Source: Melolontha melolontha (taxonomy: Eukaryota > Arthropoda > Insecta > Coleoptera > Scarabaeidae). From it: a stretch of DNA of 64,000 nt. This document shows positions 1 through 11,088 of this stretch, one piece after another. The position numbers were made by a program, and so were the translations under genes. The notes beneath the pieces are model-generated. The model was not told the origin of the DNA and made no database searches. It saw only the letters and a list, made by a program, of their open reading frames with translations. Position 1 is the first letter of the stretch; each line of letters opens with the position of its first letter. The DNA lies in NCBI GenBank assembly GCA_935421215.2, contig OW285240.1, forward strand, positions 36,137,914 to 36,201,913, written 5' to 3'.

Positions 1-627
1 CTGACATTCTAAATTTGAATTTGTTATACTTATATCTATTTCTCTTACTTCTTCATTTTTAAAATTACTTTTATTTAATATAATTTCTTTTCTTACCCTG
101 ATTTGACTGTTTCTTCTTCCAACTTCTCTATCCAAATCATTTCGATTGTCCTGTGGCTTAGATTCTTCCCCAGGCACGTCCTCTAGATTATCCTTTGTAA
201 CCGTTGATTCCTTTTCTTTTGTTGTGTTATTTACTGATTCCTTTTCTTCTTGTTCCATTATTATTGATTCCTTTTCTTTTATTTGTTTTTCCTCGACGTG
301 TACTATTTTACTTTCGCTTATTATGTTTTCTTTATTTATTTGATTGCTACTTTTTCTTGGTGCTATTTGATCCATTATCTCTTCTATTTTACTATCCATA
401 CTTCTCTCCCAATCCTCTTGTCGTTGTTCCATAACCATTTGTTGTTGTTTTATATCCATTTGTTGTTGTTTCACTTGCTCCATTTTTCTATCCAGATCAT
501 TGTAGTTTTGTTGTATCATTGTCATCATCATTTGCAACATGTCCAGCATCCCTGGACTGCTTCCTCCGTCGCCTCCTCCTTCATGCATGTAACTAGCATT
601 ACCCATTCTTTGTTTTATATTTTCCAT
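1..627 (-). CDS. Gag-like N-terminal frame of an LTR retrotransposon, 3' end outside the window
   Basis: A frame read leftward from the ATG at 627-625 stays open for 209 codons and runs off the window edge at base 1. The protein starts MENIKQRMGNASYMHEGGG, then has a Met/Gln-rich stretch (about residues 30-70, with KQQQMDIKQQQMVMEQ), then a Glu/Lys-rich charged, coiled-coil-like part with three similar KEKES blocks (about residues 110-150). No zinc knuckle or protease is reached. The primer-binding-site-like sequence about 150 bases upstream suggests the first gene of a gypsy-type LTR element, so a Gag is the likely product. Seen: the long open frame and its composition. Inferred: Gag identity. 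A different low-complexity protein is possible. It is one of very few long frames in the window without a stop, so the copy may be young. Confidence 0.55.
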   Translation of the reverse strand, partial: MENIKQRMGNASYMHEGGGDGGSSPGMLDMLQMMMTMIQQNYNDLDRKMEQVKQQQMDIKQQQMVMEQRQEDWERSMDSKIEEIMDQIAPRKSSNQINKENIISESKIVHVEEKQIKEKESIIMEQEEKESVNNTTKEKESTVTKDNLEDVPGEESKPQDNRNDLDREVGRRNSQIRVRKEIILNKSNFKNEEVREIDISITNSNLECQ

Positions 628-780
628 CTTTATTGTAATTGCTTTCTATTCCTTCAATATAACTCTTTTAACTTTATTATATTCGCGTCACACGTTGAAT
701 TCGCTAAAATTTATTTGCATGTATTTCCAAATTATTTAATTTGCTTATAATTTCATTAATAATTCCTTTTTTCATTCGCC

Positions 781-797
781 GTCACGTTGGGCTGCCA
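781..797 (-). promoter_or_regulatory. Primer-binding-site-like sequence of the leftward LTR element
   Basis: On the minus strand this reads TGGCAGCCCAACGTGAC. The TGG start and the CCCAACGTG core resemble sites where LTR retroelements bind a tRNA 3' end to prime minus-strand DNA. It lies about 150 bases upstream of the Gag-like frame, as expected. The LTR would then lie to the right, from about 798; its outer end cannot be placed because no second LTR is in view. The tRNA was not identified. Confidence 0.45.
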
Positions 798-1978
798 AAA
801 TTATGCAGTGGAATGTGCTTTTGATTTGCTAATGAAATTTAAGTCCACACTACAACTTAATCTTCCGGCTATGTTCAGTCTCGTAGTTTTCCTTGAGCTC
901 ACTTCTCCAGGGTCGATCCTCTCGGATGCAGGCTATATCATAAAATAAAACACGAGGTGTCAGATAAATTATACAAACATTTTCCCCCTTACATTTATAT
1001 TTAAAAAAAAAGAAAAATAAAAAAAAAATCAACTTTACAAAGTGTAACGTTGAACTGTTAAATACACAGCATAGAGGATAAAAAGATTTGGATATCATAT
1101 GAAGATACAAACCGTTAAAAACCTCAATCTGACTAACCACGATCAAAATTATAAATTTTAATAATATACAAGAAAATTTATTAAACAACAATAAAAATTA
1201 TATTAACCCAAAACTCAAACGTCAAAGTAAAGAATTGTTTACCCTGCGCGCGAAATCAAAATCTGACTGTCATGCAAGCATTAACACGACATCACACAAA
1301 CTCGTCCCCACCTTCCTACGTATTGAAATATTTAAAGTGAATAAAAACAACCCACACTCCATAAAAACCATCTAACAAATTTTCTAGATATTATTCTGAA
1401 TACATAAAAAATTTCACAAAAGTTTACAAGTTAATTATAGCGCTTTCTTCAATATATTAATAATAATTATAATAGATACCTACATTAATTAATGTATCAC
1501 AATCAAACATGAGAGATTCCTTTTCTTTAGATAGGTGTATCAATTAAATTAAATTACAAACATACAAGATTTGTAAATTCCCGATAAATTACTTTTAAAT
1601 CACAAACGACGCACCAAAACTAAAACGAAATTAACCAAGATTTTAAATATATCAGACAAAATTAAGTCGTGTCTAATATTCACTTATGACGACCTATCTT
1701 CAAGGACCTTTTATCAATCTCTGAAAATGAAGTTCCAGGAACCGCAAGGGCATCCCCACCTAATATATAAAATCAAGATAGAGAAAATATATACATCTTA
1801 GTACAATATGATATCCGGCTTGGCGGCAACATTGAACATCTGACTAACCCTAAATATACAGGCATGGATCAAAAGTCAAACATTACAAAATTCATCACTT
1901 AAAATTAAATATATATATCGATCCCCGTCTGAAATAAAATAGACACCAAAATAAAATACATAAATTTATAAATGTTCT
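798..1978. other. Non-coding; probable LTR of the leftward retroelement in its left part
   Basis: No convincing gene. If the primer site at 781-797 is real, the LTR starts here and may reach about 1.2-1.3 kb. The minus-strand frame at 850-1191 has no recognisable motif and is taken as chance. The rest is AT-rich sequence without repeats I could pair. Confidence 0.35.
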
Positions 1979-2481
1979 TCACATAAAGTTCAATCTAATT
2001 CTGCTATTTTTTCTTTCTTCTATATGGAAAAATCCATGGCAATATGTTTCTGCCATCCAGGCGTACTCAGTTAAGCTAGTGAAGCAATGTATACAAATTA
2101 ATACAAACCTGTTATAAACAACTGGTTTGTATCTGTATTTAAATTTACTGAAATAGCCCGCATAGATCAAGCAAGTTCCGTCCTATAAGAAGACAACTAT
2201 TTAATAATTGACATCTTACGGGCGAAAGAGACTTTGTCTGGAGGGCTACCTATCGTTCGAACAGCTAAGCTGCTACGGGAAACGATAAAATACGTATGTA
2301 GATGTAGTCCATTAACAACCAGCCAGATGGCGGTAATTATACAAAAAGGTTTTGTTTAAGTATGACAATACATTAAGCACGTATAAAGCGTTTGTACAAT
2401 ATGAAACAAACATGTAAATAATTTACATATCTGTAACTATGCACATGGACAATATACCTCGTATTTTCAGCATTTACTTCT

Positions 2482-2525
2482 GCTTAATACATATGTTTCT
2501 GCCATCCAGGCGTCCTCAGTTAAGC
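2482..2525 (-). ncRNA. Hammerhead-ribozyme-like segment, family A, left arm
   Basis: On the minus strand the 44 bases can be drawn as a type I hammerhead. Stem I is GCTTAA paired with TTAAGC. The core is CTGAGGA, which fits CUGANGA. A short stem II (GCC/GGC) follows, then GAAA, then the palindrome ACATATGT as stem III, ending in GTA as the cleavage triplet. Weak point: the base pair next to the core in stem II is C-A instead of G-C. A second partial copy lies one 449-bp period away (about 2041-2079). Folding and cleavage are untested. Confidence 0.4.
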
Positions 2526-2615
2526 TAGTGAAGCAATGTATACAAATTAATACAAACCTGTTATAAACAACAGGTTATAACAGGTTTGTATTAATTTGTA
2601 TACATTGCTTCACTA

Positions 2616-2659
2616 GCTTAACTGAGGACGCCTGGATGGCAGAAACATATTTATTAAGC
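2616..2659 (+). ncRNA. Hammerhead-like segment, family A, right arm
   Basis: This is the mirror copy of the left-arm segment. Core, stem I and stem II are the same, but stem III reads ATATTT instead of ATATGT, so the cleavage triplet is damaged. Confidence 0.3.
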
Positions 2660-3064
2660 AGAAGTAAATGCTGAAAATACGAGGTGTATTGTCCATGTGC
2701 ATAGTTACAGATATGTAAATTATTTACATGTTTGTTTCATATTGTACAAACGCTTTATACGTGCTTAATGTATTGTCATACTTAAACAAAACCTTTTTGT
2801 ATAATTACCGTCATCTGGCTGGTTGTTAATGGACTACATCTACATACGTATTTTATCGTTTCCCGTAGCAGCTTAGCTGTTCGAACGATAGGTAGCCCTC
2901 CAGACAAAGTCTCTTTCGCCCGTAAGATGTCAATTATTAAATAGTTGTCTTCTTATAGGACGGAACTTGCTTGATCTATGCGGGCTATTTCAGTAAATTT
3001 AAATACAGATACAAACCGGTTGTTTATAACAGGTTTGTATTAATTTATATACATTGCTTCACTA

Positions 3065-3108
3065 GCTTAACTGAGGCCGCCTGGATGGCAGAAACATATG
3101 TATTAAGC
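3065..3108 (+). ncRNA. Hammerhead-like segment, family A, third copy
   Basis: Third copy of the 44-base segment in direct orientation, one 449-bp period after 2616. The core reads CTGAGGC, changing the conserved A at position 9. Stem I, GAAA and the ATATGTA end are kept. Confidence 0.3.
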
Positions 3109-3258
3109 AGAAGTAAATGCTGAAAATACGAGGTGTATTGTCCATGTGCATAGTTACAGATATGTAAATTATTTACATGTTTGTTTCATATTGTACAAAC
3201 GCTTTATACGTGCTTAATGTATTGTCATACTTAAACAAAACCTTTTTGTATAAAATAA

Positions 3259-4600
3259 TAATAATTTAAAAATTCACAAGTGTAGTTACAAATATGACCT
3301 AAAGATGGAGTTAAGTTTAAATATTACAGTTGTCACTTGTATAAATTCAGGACATAAATAAATGTATATAAACAATTTATACTTAACTTTAATAGGCCTC
3401 TTCCAAGTGCAAAACTTATTGTTTTATATCTTATCTGTATCTTAATCTAAATGCCGGCTAGCTGTGTTGATTTTGGTGATATTATACTTTGATGATAATG
3501 GTAGATGTGCGAGTTCGGTACCCAATAGAATATAGAAGTATGTTTTAAAACAAGTTATTAAATATATGGTGCTTCTGGATGTATAATTTAATAAATAAAA
3601 CAAGAGAGTGAAAAGCAAAAATAAATGGTTTAATTGAAAAATTCTATTCAAAAAGGTAAGTGTTTAACATAATAGTAAGATGCATTAACCTATAAATAGT
3701 CACGTGATCAAATATGTTCATAATAGTTAGGTTAACTGATTGTAATGAGATAATGCATTTAAATTTAATTAGAGTTACTAAAATTATAACGCAAGGGAAC
3801 TGTATTTTTCCGTTTTAGATGTATACTAATTAAATATTAACATAGTTGGTATACATATAATAATATCAACGATTGTGTTCAAATTAAAATAAAAATTTCA
3901 ATATTTCAGGAAATGTAAATAAATAAATACTCAAGTTGGTTTGACGGTGGATACAGGATGTTCGGAGGGTGTTCTGGGTTCCTATACTCAGGATAAAGGC
4001 CCTGGTTGTGGAATTTATTCAGGTATCGCCTCTTGGTATGGGTAAGTATGTAAGTAGCGTCCCTCGGAAAATGGAATTTCGTTTTAAAACGACCAGGAAG
4101 GCTTTAGGTTGTGGAAGTTTCGTCGATCGTTGCCTTGTAAGTATGAGATACGTTGGATATATTTTGTGGTTAGATTATAATGCTTTATTTACTACTTTTT
4201 CACTAAGTTTCAGGAACACACTTTTTTAAATATGTCGACGCGTGCAAATTTTTATTAATTACCCGCGCTAACTCTCGGTTGTTTTTCTATATCCAGGCGT
4301 CTTATTCGTAATTCTTGTTTGTATTTATTTAATCTCGTTATAATATTTATAAATGAAATAATTTACTATAACTAATCGTTTGGATATTTTACAAAAATTA
4401 TTGTTTTAATTTTATGATAGACAAAACTGTTTTTGAAATGTTCAATATTTCGCTAGATACCTGTTTACAATTGGGATATTTCCCGCCGTATACAATTCAA
4501 ACAAGGTACAGCTATATCCATAGTATGTGTCAAAAATATATTCAATCAATTAAGTTAAATATCTTCGGTAAAATAATAATGTTGATGAAAATTGCCACCA
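3259..4600. other. Non-coding AT-rich stretch
   Basis: No recognisable gene. The plus-strand frame at 3969-4229 has no known motif and no support. Nothing repeated or structured stands out. Confidence 0.4.
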
Positions 4601-4609
4601 ACGCGGCGT

Positions 4610-7140
4610 AAAATTAAAAGTGTGACGAGTGATAAGGAGTGAACGCTCGCTGATCCTCTCTGGTCTGAACCTACCTGTTGATGTTATGTCCCCAGGAAGG
4701 TCTCTGCCGGCTAACGCTCTTGTTTCGGAGAACGTCGCGGATTCAAGGCCGGGAGTTGGAAAATGGACGCCACCGTTATATCCACCTGCAGAGATTCAGC
4801 TATAACGGGAGCAGGCGGGACCTGGTAGCTCCAACTAACACCAGAGGGTCAGCCTCTTATCACTCGTTGCAGAGCAAGAAACTTTGTTTTACTCATAAAA
4901 CTAGTGGAAGGGTAGGGATCAAGACACAATCAACAATTCTACAATTTATTAAAGGCTACAAATGGGCCAACATCAATCCACAATTCGGCGTTGTCAATTC
5001 TCACAAAATATAAAACTAGACACAGTCGTACATCAAAATTCAAAGTCAAAACGCTAAACTAATATAGTAACAGACACTTAAAATGTTTCGAAGCAATTAA
5101 AAGGTGAAGCCCTGATCAACCAAAAAAAGTGATAGCAACTAGAAATTTGAGTTAATAATACTGAGTACGGAAAAAGTTAGCAACTCTCTCCCCCTGTATA
5201 TTTGAACCGGGAGGCGAGAGGGGTTATTCCAAAATTGTCTCGTCAGGTTAATAAAATCTTGAAACCACGAACGAGTTATCAAAAGAAGTCTCAATAGACG
5301 TCAACGCGAACAATTACAAGAATGGCAAAATCACAAGCGAAACGGAAGGTTACCTCATGAAAGTAATCTAAGTTATGCCTTAATTACAGCAAAATAATAA
5401 AGGTAAGAAAAGTTACAAAATTTTGAGATCTAATATTCCTGGCAGAACTTTTGGAGTACCCCCTGTATATCAGGTGTGCAAATATTTAATATAATTTAAA
5501 ACAGAAAAACCTGTAGGAAATTAATTAACAAAAGTAATTATTAGAATACCAATTCCGTATACGTAATCTAGATTCTGTACAGTTAATTACAAAATAAGTA
5601 CATTAAACTACAGAAAGTTCTTCGATTTTCAGGAATCGAAACAAACATTTAAGGGACCGATCTGAAGGATCTGACCTCGAAAATGACACTAAATCTAAAC
5701 AGGTGACAAACAGTGAAGCTGTCGGTCTTCTGGAGCTAATATTAAGTTTCTGTACCAGTACCCGGGGATATTTATGACTATCAACGGGTTTATTACAAAA
5801 TCAGACTCGAATGACACAGTAAAACAAACTTGAAATAGGGAAAAGAACCCTTCTAAATAAACTGAATTAACAGTTTGAACTAACACACAAGGTGTGCGTC
5901 TCTTAAGGAGAGTAACAGCTTGATTATAATATTAATTTAGGAAATACTAAACACTATTCGATATTTAAATGATCTTCTATAAGTTTAGGACTGCAAGAAT
6001 TAAAAAGGCAACACCTACTTTTCCTAGGATACAATAACAGAATTCGTTCCTTCCAAGTACAATATATCGCTTACTAGGGCAAGTCAATTCTTTTATTCAC
6101 GAGCAGGTTTCACAGCGACGCCATTACGGGAATCCAATATGGATGAACCGCGTCCCTTTCTCCTAATCCAAAAAGGTCTTGCAGAATAAATGTGCCCCAA
6201 AATTCACAGGTTGCGGACGGCTTAAGGGAGTTTCAGAACTGCGTCGAAGTATTTCGAACAGCAAAATTATGCCCCAAAACACAGGTTAAATTTACCGGTG
6301 AGACGCCTTACGCTTCACAGTAGATATCCAAATATTTCTCAGAAATTCAGAGAAAACCTCGTTCTATAAAACGTTTATAAGAATCCGCAGAAATCTAGTT
6401 TTAAATAACACGTGACACAAACACGACACAGCGCTTATGAAGCTTAAGTCTCAATCGCTGCCGTATCGATATAGAAGTAAAATGCCGGATACACGTCATC
6501 GTAATTGTCGGAAGTAAAGAAAGAAGAGGACATAGTTTTCAAAATCTCGAGGATGATCTCATATCGCAGAACGTGTCAAACCAAACTTAAAACGTTAAAT
6601 AATTTAATGACCAGAGACGAAAGTTTCTAATAGGAGTCGGCAAGTGAGTTTCCTGTCGCAGAGGGCGAACAACGAAAAGGAGATGGCGCAATAAGCGTTG
6701 TAATTAAAAATTAAACTAGAATTAATTATAGAGAGGCATTATTTAACACAAAACAGATGCGTCTAGAAGATCTATATTTCAAAGCAAAAATTCCTTCATA
6801 ATAGGTTTGAAATTCGGTGTGACTTTTAGCGAGTTAGCAGTGAAAATCTTGCGAGCATTTCGGATAGGGAATTTAAGAAGATGTCCGCTTGCTAATATAC
6901 AAAGGCTTTCAAGATGAATAGAACGAATGAAATGGGTTGAGAATATTGTAGTTGAAGGGTCTAAACTGTTCGATAAATGGAGTTTGAGGCAAATTAAAAA
7001 TCATTAGTAGAAATTTATTTAAATGTTAAGGCTACGAGGGTTTTAAGAGAAATAATAGAGAAAACTTGCACTTACATAGGCCGTATGCAGGAAAGTGTAT
7101 TTGTATGCGTAACAAATTGACTTAAGCAAATGACTACAAG
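4610..7140. other. Less AT-rich block without coding capacity; possible retroelement remnant
   Basis: From about 4610 the sequence is visibly less AT-rich than its surroundings. No protein family can be recognised in any frame. A short motif around TGCCCCAAAA occurs twice (about 6191 and 6270). The block could be a long LTR or untranslated part of an old retroelement, but no partner repeat is present to show it. Confidence 0.25.
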
Positions 7141-7404
7141 AATATACATTCCAGTTTTATAATAATAAATCATGCCTTAGTATGCTAAAATAAATAGACA
7201 ACAGAAACAGGAAAAAGCAAGGCATGAGTTATTATTATGTATGCGGCCGTGGAGCGACTTAAGATGTTAAGCTGTTGGCATTCGCCTTAAACGAGAAGGA
7301 AAACCACGAAAACCAACTCGGACAGCAAGTCAGGTATCAAAACATGGAACTGTCAGCATGATAAGCAAATGTATAGATATTTAAATAACATAAGATTATA
7401 TAAT

Positions 7405-7477
7405 TATATAACAGCAACATATATTATGATGGTACAACATATATTATTACCATCATAATATATGTTGCTGTTATATA
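7405..7477. repeat. Perfect 28-bp hairpin with a 17-base loop
   Basis: Bases 7405-7432 and 7450-7477 are exact reverse complements around a 17-base loop. The arms are AT-rich. It could be a tiny foldback repeat or a precursor-like hairpin; no neighbouring element explains it. Confidence 0.75.
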
Positions 7478-7689
7478 ATGACTTATTTATAAACCAAAAC
7501 AATTTTTGTCTTCACGCCCAAATGTAACCTGATATGTATAGATTTACACTAGAAATATACAAGTCTGAACCTGCTAAAGCGTGCCTACAATAGACGAACG
7601 AGGTCGAAAGATTCACATATCAGTATCAAGATGGATCGAGCAACGAGCTGTGTTTACGTTTAAAAGAGATGCCCCAACTTAAATTCATT

Positions 7690-8299
7690 AAGATTTGGTG
7701 GATAAAATAGGGGAATCTGCAGTATCATAAGACATAGTATGGTGTCATGAGTTTAAATGTAGTAGACAGTCGTCTACAGATGAACATGCAGGTGGAGCAC
7801 CCACAACCGTCACTATCCAAAAACGACCATGATCTCGTTCTGCAAGATCGACGTATGACTATTAGACAAATAGTTGAAGGTACTAGTCTTTCATACCATG
7901 TGGTATATATTATAATTACAGCTGCATTGAACATGGAGAAATTATCTCACGATTGGTACCACAAATCTTAACAGATGCACACAAGCAAACTCAGACATTT
8001 GCAGTCGCCTTTTAACGTGGTATAGACAGGACAAAGGAAATTTTCTTGGAAGAGTAGTGACAATGGATGAGTCCTGGATCCATCATTATGATGTAGAGCC
8101 CTAAATACAGAGTAAGGAGTGTTCACCGCCGCCGATAAATTTCAAGATGCAACCTTCAACAGAGAAAGTCATGTTATCCGTATTTTGGGCTGCTGGAGGC
8201 GTAATTTTGGTAGATTTCCTGTGGAAAGGAGCCACAATTACAGATGCTTATTATGCCAATTTAATTCACAAATTACCTAACTTGATAAAAGAAAATTAA
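7690..8299 (+). pseudogene. mariner transposase remnant
   Basis: Several frames of the plus strand together read as a mariner transposase. The helix-turn-helix part is recognisable (DRRMTIRQIVEGTSLSYHVV, then HDWYHKS). The first catalytic Asp region is VTMDESWIHHYDVEP, followed by a stop, then SPPP-like and KVMLSVFWAAGGVILVDFL. It ends at LIHKLPNLIKEN, before the second and third catalytic Asp. Frameshifts and stops make it dead. Family identity is strong from the D-E-(S/T)-W motif and the FW..GG segment. No terminal repeats could be matched. It stands alone in a long non-coding stretch. Confidence 0.8.
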
Positions 8300-11088
8300 A
8301 GGGATATTTGCCAATTTTTTGTTGTGAGTGGGTCAGGGGTGGAGCAAAGGGATACACCCTCGTATACTAAGAAAACTTGAACGTATATACATGAAACTTT
8401 GTATTATAAATAATTTTTTAATTATACTCAATGTCAATATTAAAAAGATAATTATACAAATAACTTTCGTATATACTAAAGAATTTCTTGAAAGTAAATA
8501 TAAAATCTCACAAAGTGCCTTACAAATTTGTTTAAATATTAACATTAGCATTGAATTTCATTTATTTATGAATAAGACAATTTAAAATAGAATTTCAAAA
8601 ATTGTTCATGTGTCGAGTGTAACAATGTTTTAGAACGCGATTTGTTTCGCTCAATTTAAATCCCATTTCATGAATAGAAGTGTTGACTTAATGAAATATT
8701 AATTCAACACTGATAGTACATTGATACTGTTTACCTAACTTCCCTTCTCGCTGGCAAAGCCGCTGTGTAATGGGAATATTCCTATTCCTTCTTTTTATTT
8801 ATTTTATGAAAGCATGTGGTATAATGAAACGTTCCGTGACACAACTCTCCCTTTCAACAATGAATGGCCTGGCCTGTACATGATTTATAGCGTATGCAAT
8901 AGTAAGTGGTCGGTGGTCACGGAGTTCCATTACCAACATATGTTTGATATTATAAATTACGTTCTCAACAGCAGCATCAATTAAAGTGAAGATGTGATAT
9001 TGATTGAATGTGATAAACATAATTAATACGAAACTAACCTTGAAAATTATACTTCTGGTACACTAAAAAAGGCTTCAACTTATAATTAAAATAACTAAAT
9101 TTACTTAATCAAACGGATTCTAAAAAGCAATAATTAAAACTGAAAATTAAATATTACACCTCGGCAATATTTGTTCTTAGTAGAATTAGTCTTCCTTCTG
9201 CCAAAGTGCCATTTCTTTCTCAATTTGGGAAAGTTCTACACATTGTGTAGCATATGATTGTAGGTATTTATTCTTTCTATCTTGAATTTGGCAAATACTT
9301 CACCTTCGTTTCCCTCGTCTTAGTAAGCTTAGACAGACTTTTTAAATGATTATTTCACCCTTTTCGTTTTATGCATAACTGACTTATGTTCTAAATGATT
9401 GCAGATTTGCGTTTATTCTATCTCTAATTAGATAAGCACTACACCTTTGTTTGCCTGACCCTACTCAGTCCAGTCGGGTTTCCAAAGGAGTTTGGTGGAC
9501 TCTAAGTCAGCTAGTTCAAATGTGGAAGCTTTGGTAAAATAATAGTTGAACGATTTACGCTGGATTTTTTACTTTTTTGTTTTGTTGAAGAGAATACTCG
9601 CATGTAAATATGTATACGGATTTATTTACTACTAGATTAATACACTTGATACAGGAGATACATAACAATTGCTAAGTTATATCTCGTTTGTACGTTAAAG
9701 ACCAAGACATGTTATGTCTTGCCTTGGTGAACTTCTCGAGTGGATGTTCCTTACATTATTTTTCCTGGGTGAAATGGTCCCCACCCCTGTGAAAGGGGGT
9801 TGGGGTATATAACGGTTCATGCTAGATATTGCAACAATATCTCTCAGATGCATTGATTACGTATTTGTGGAATTTCCAAAACTTAAATTGAGAATAAATG
9901 ATTATTGCAATATCTTTACAAAGTATAATAACATGACCGTAATAAAATGTATCGATACAAACAATTTCTCTTATGACCCATGGTTATAATACGCATTTAT
10001 TTTATGGCAATAAGTGGCTCGGACTTTCAAAGTAAGCTACATAAATTCCCATCTGCTAAGTTTAGGGGATAATTTCCTTCGAAGGTTTTGTAGTATAAAC
10101 GCTGTAATATAAATATTAACGAGATTTGCATGCCTTATTCTAAAATAATTCTAGTTAAATGCTTTTGTGCACAGCGGTTGATATTATATGGATATGTATA
10201 CGAATATACAGGTGCGTCCAAAAGAAACATACATTAAATCATATGATAGTAATAAAGAAAAATTAAAAGTAAAGAAAAAATAAGATAGAAACAAAACCTA
10301 ATTATAAATATTTCCGGGAAACCGGAACAATAGTTTATCAGTTTTCTTATCCAAATTTACATGCAACCATAAAAGATAAAATGTAAATAATACCTGTATG
10401 TCTGCAACAAAAGATAATTCGAAAATATCGAACAACTTTTCTTTAAATTAAATAGATTAAATCAAAAAGAATTTACATTGGCCAGATCTTCGGTAATAGT
10501 TCTAAGTATGAAATTTGCCTTGCAACTTCTTCTATTTAATGAACTAAATGAACCCTCTTCATCTGAATATAAACTTATGTTATCTTGCATTTTCACATTA
10601 TACAAAAGTATGGAACTCCCTAAATATTTCTGGAGCGGTTTAATCATTTTAAATACAATTGGGAATACTTTTGTAAGAAAATTCAAGAATTGTAAATTAA
10701 TTTGTTGTGTTACTTTTGATTATACCGGAAATAGACATACAATTTGTTATTTCAAATGGAACAGCCTGTATATATTTACATTTTTTAATGCCTTGTTAAA
10801 TTCTGAATACAGTAAACCTCTACGTTACTGAGATCAAAAACTTTACTTTCTGGAAATCAGTTTTCATTAGTAATATCACTTAACAACAATTTATTTATTT
10901 CAACAAATAAAACAATGATTTGCTGAGTAGATTAAGTGTTCAAAACCTCACATTCATACTTTTATTGAACATTAAATGCACTAATGAATAATTTTATGTT
11001 AGGTACTAGTTAGCCATGGACAAACTATCAAACAACAAGGGCCATTTTTAATTGTCAAATAAATGACTTGTCTAGTAATATGTTATTA
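8300..11088. other. Non-coding AT-rich stretch
   Basis: No gene or repeat could be supported over this ~2.8 kb. Frames at 8799-9020 and 10462-10831 overlap on both strands, lack recognisable motifs, and appear to be chance openings in AT-rich sequence. Confidence 0.4.

Larger units (their letters stand above)
2042..3258. repeat. Palindrome and tandem array of a 449-bp repeat (family A)
   Basis: Bases 2042-2566 and 2575-3099 are near-perfect reverse complements (about 525 bp per arm) around an 8-base spacer. Inside each arm the same sequence recurs with a 449-bp period: one landmark starts at 2045 and again at 2494 on the left arm. The repeat continues in direct orientation past the right arm to about 3258. 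A separate copy sits at 33350-33669. No protein is encoded. Each unit carries a hammerhead-ribozyme-like segment, annotated separately. Whether the palindrome formed at insertion or by later rearrangement is unknown; assembly error is a possible alternative. Confidence 0.85.

Noticed and set aside
3969..4229. 86-codon plus-strand frame
   Set aside because: No motif, no splice or promoter support.
4678..5013. 111-codon plus-strand frame in the less AT-rich block
   Set aside because: Composition looks like untranslated repeat sequence; no domain recognised and the start is arbitrary.
10462..10831. Overlapping frames on both strands, up to 117 codons
   Set aside because: No ATG on the longer one, no family match, and both strands are open, which suggests chance.
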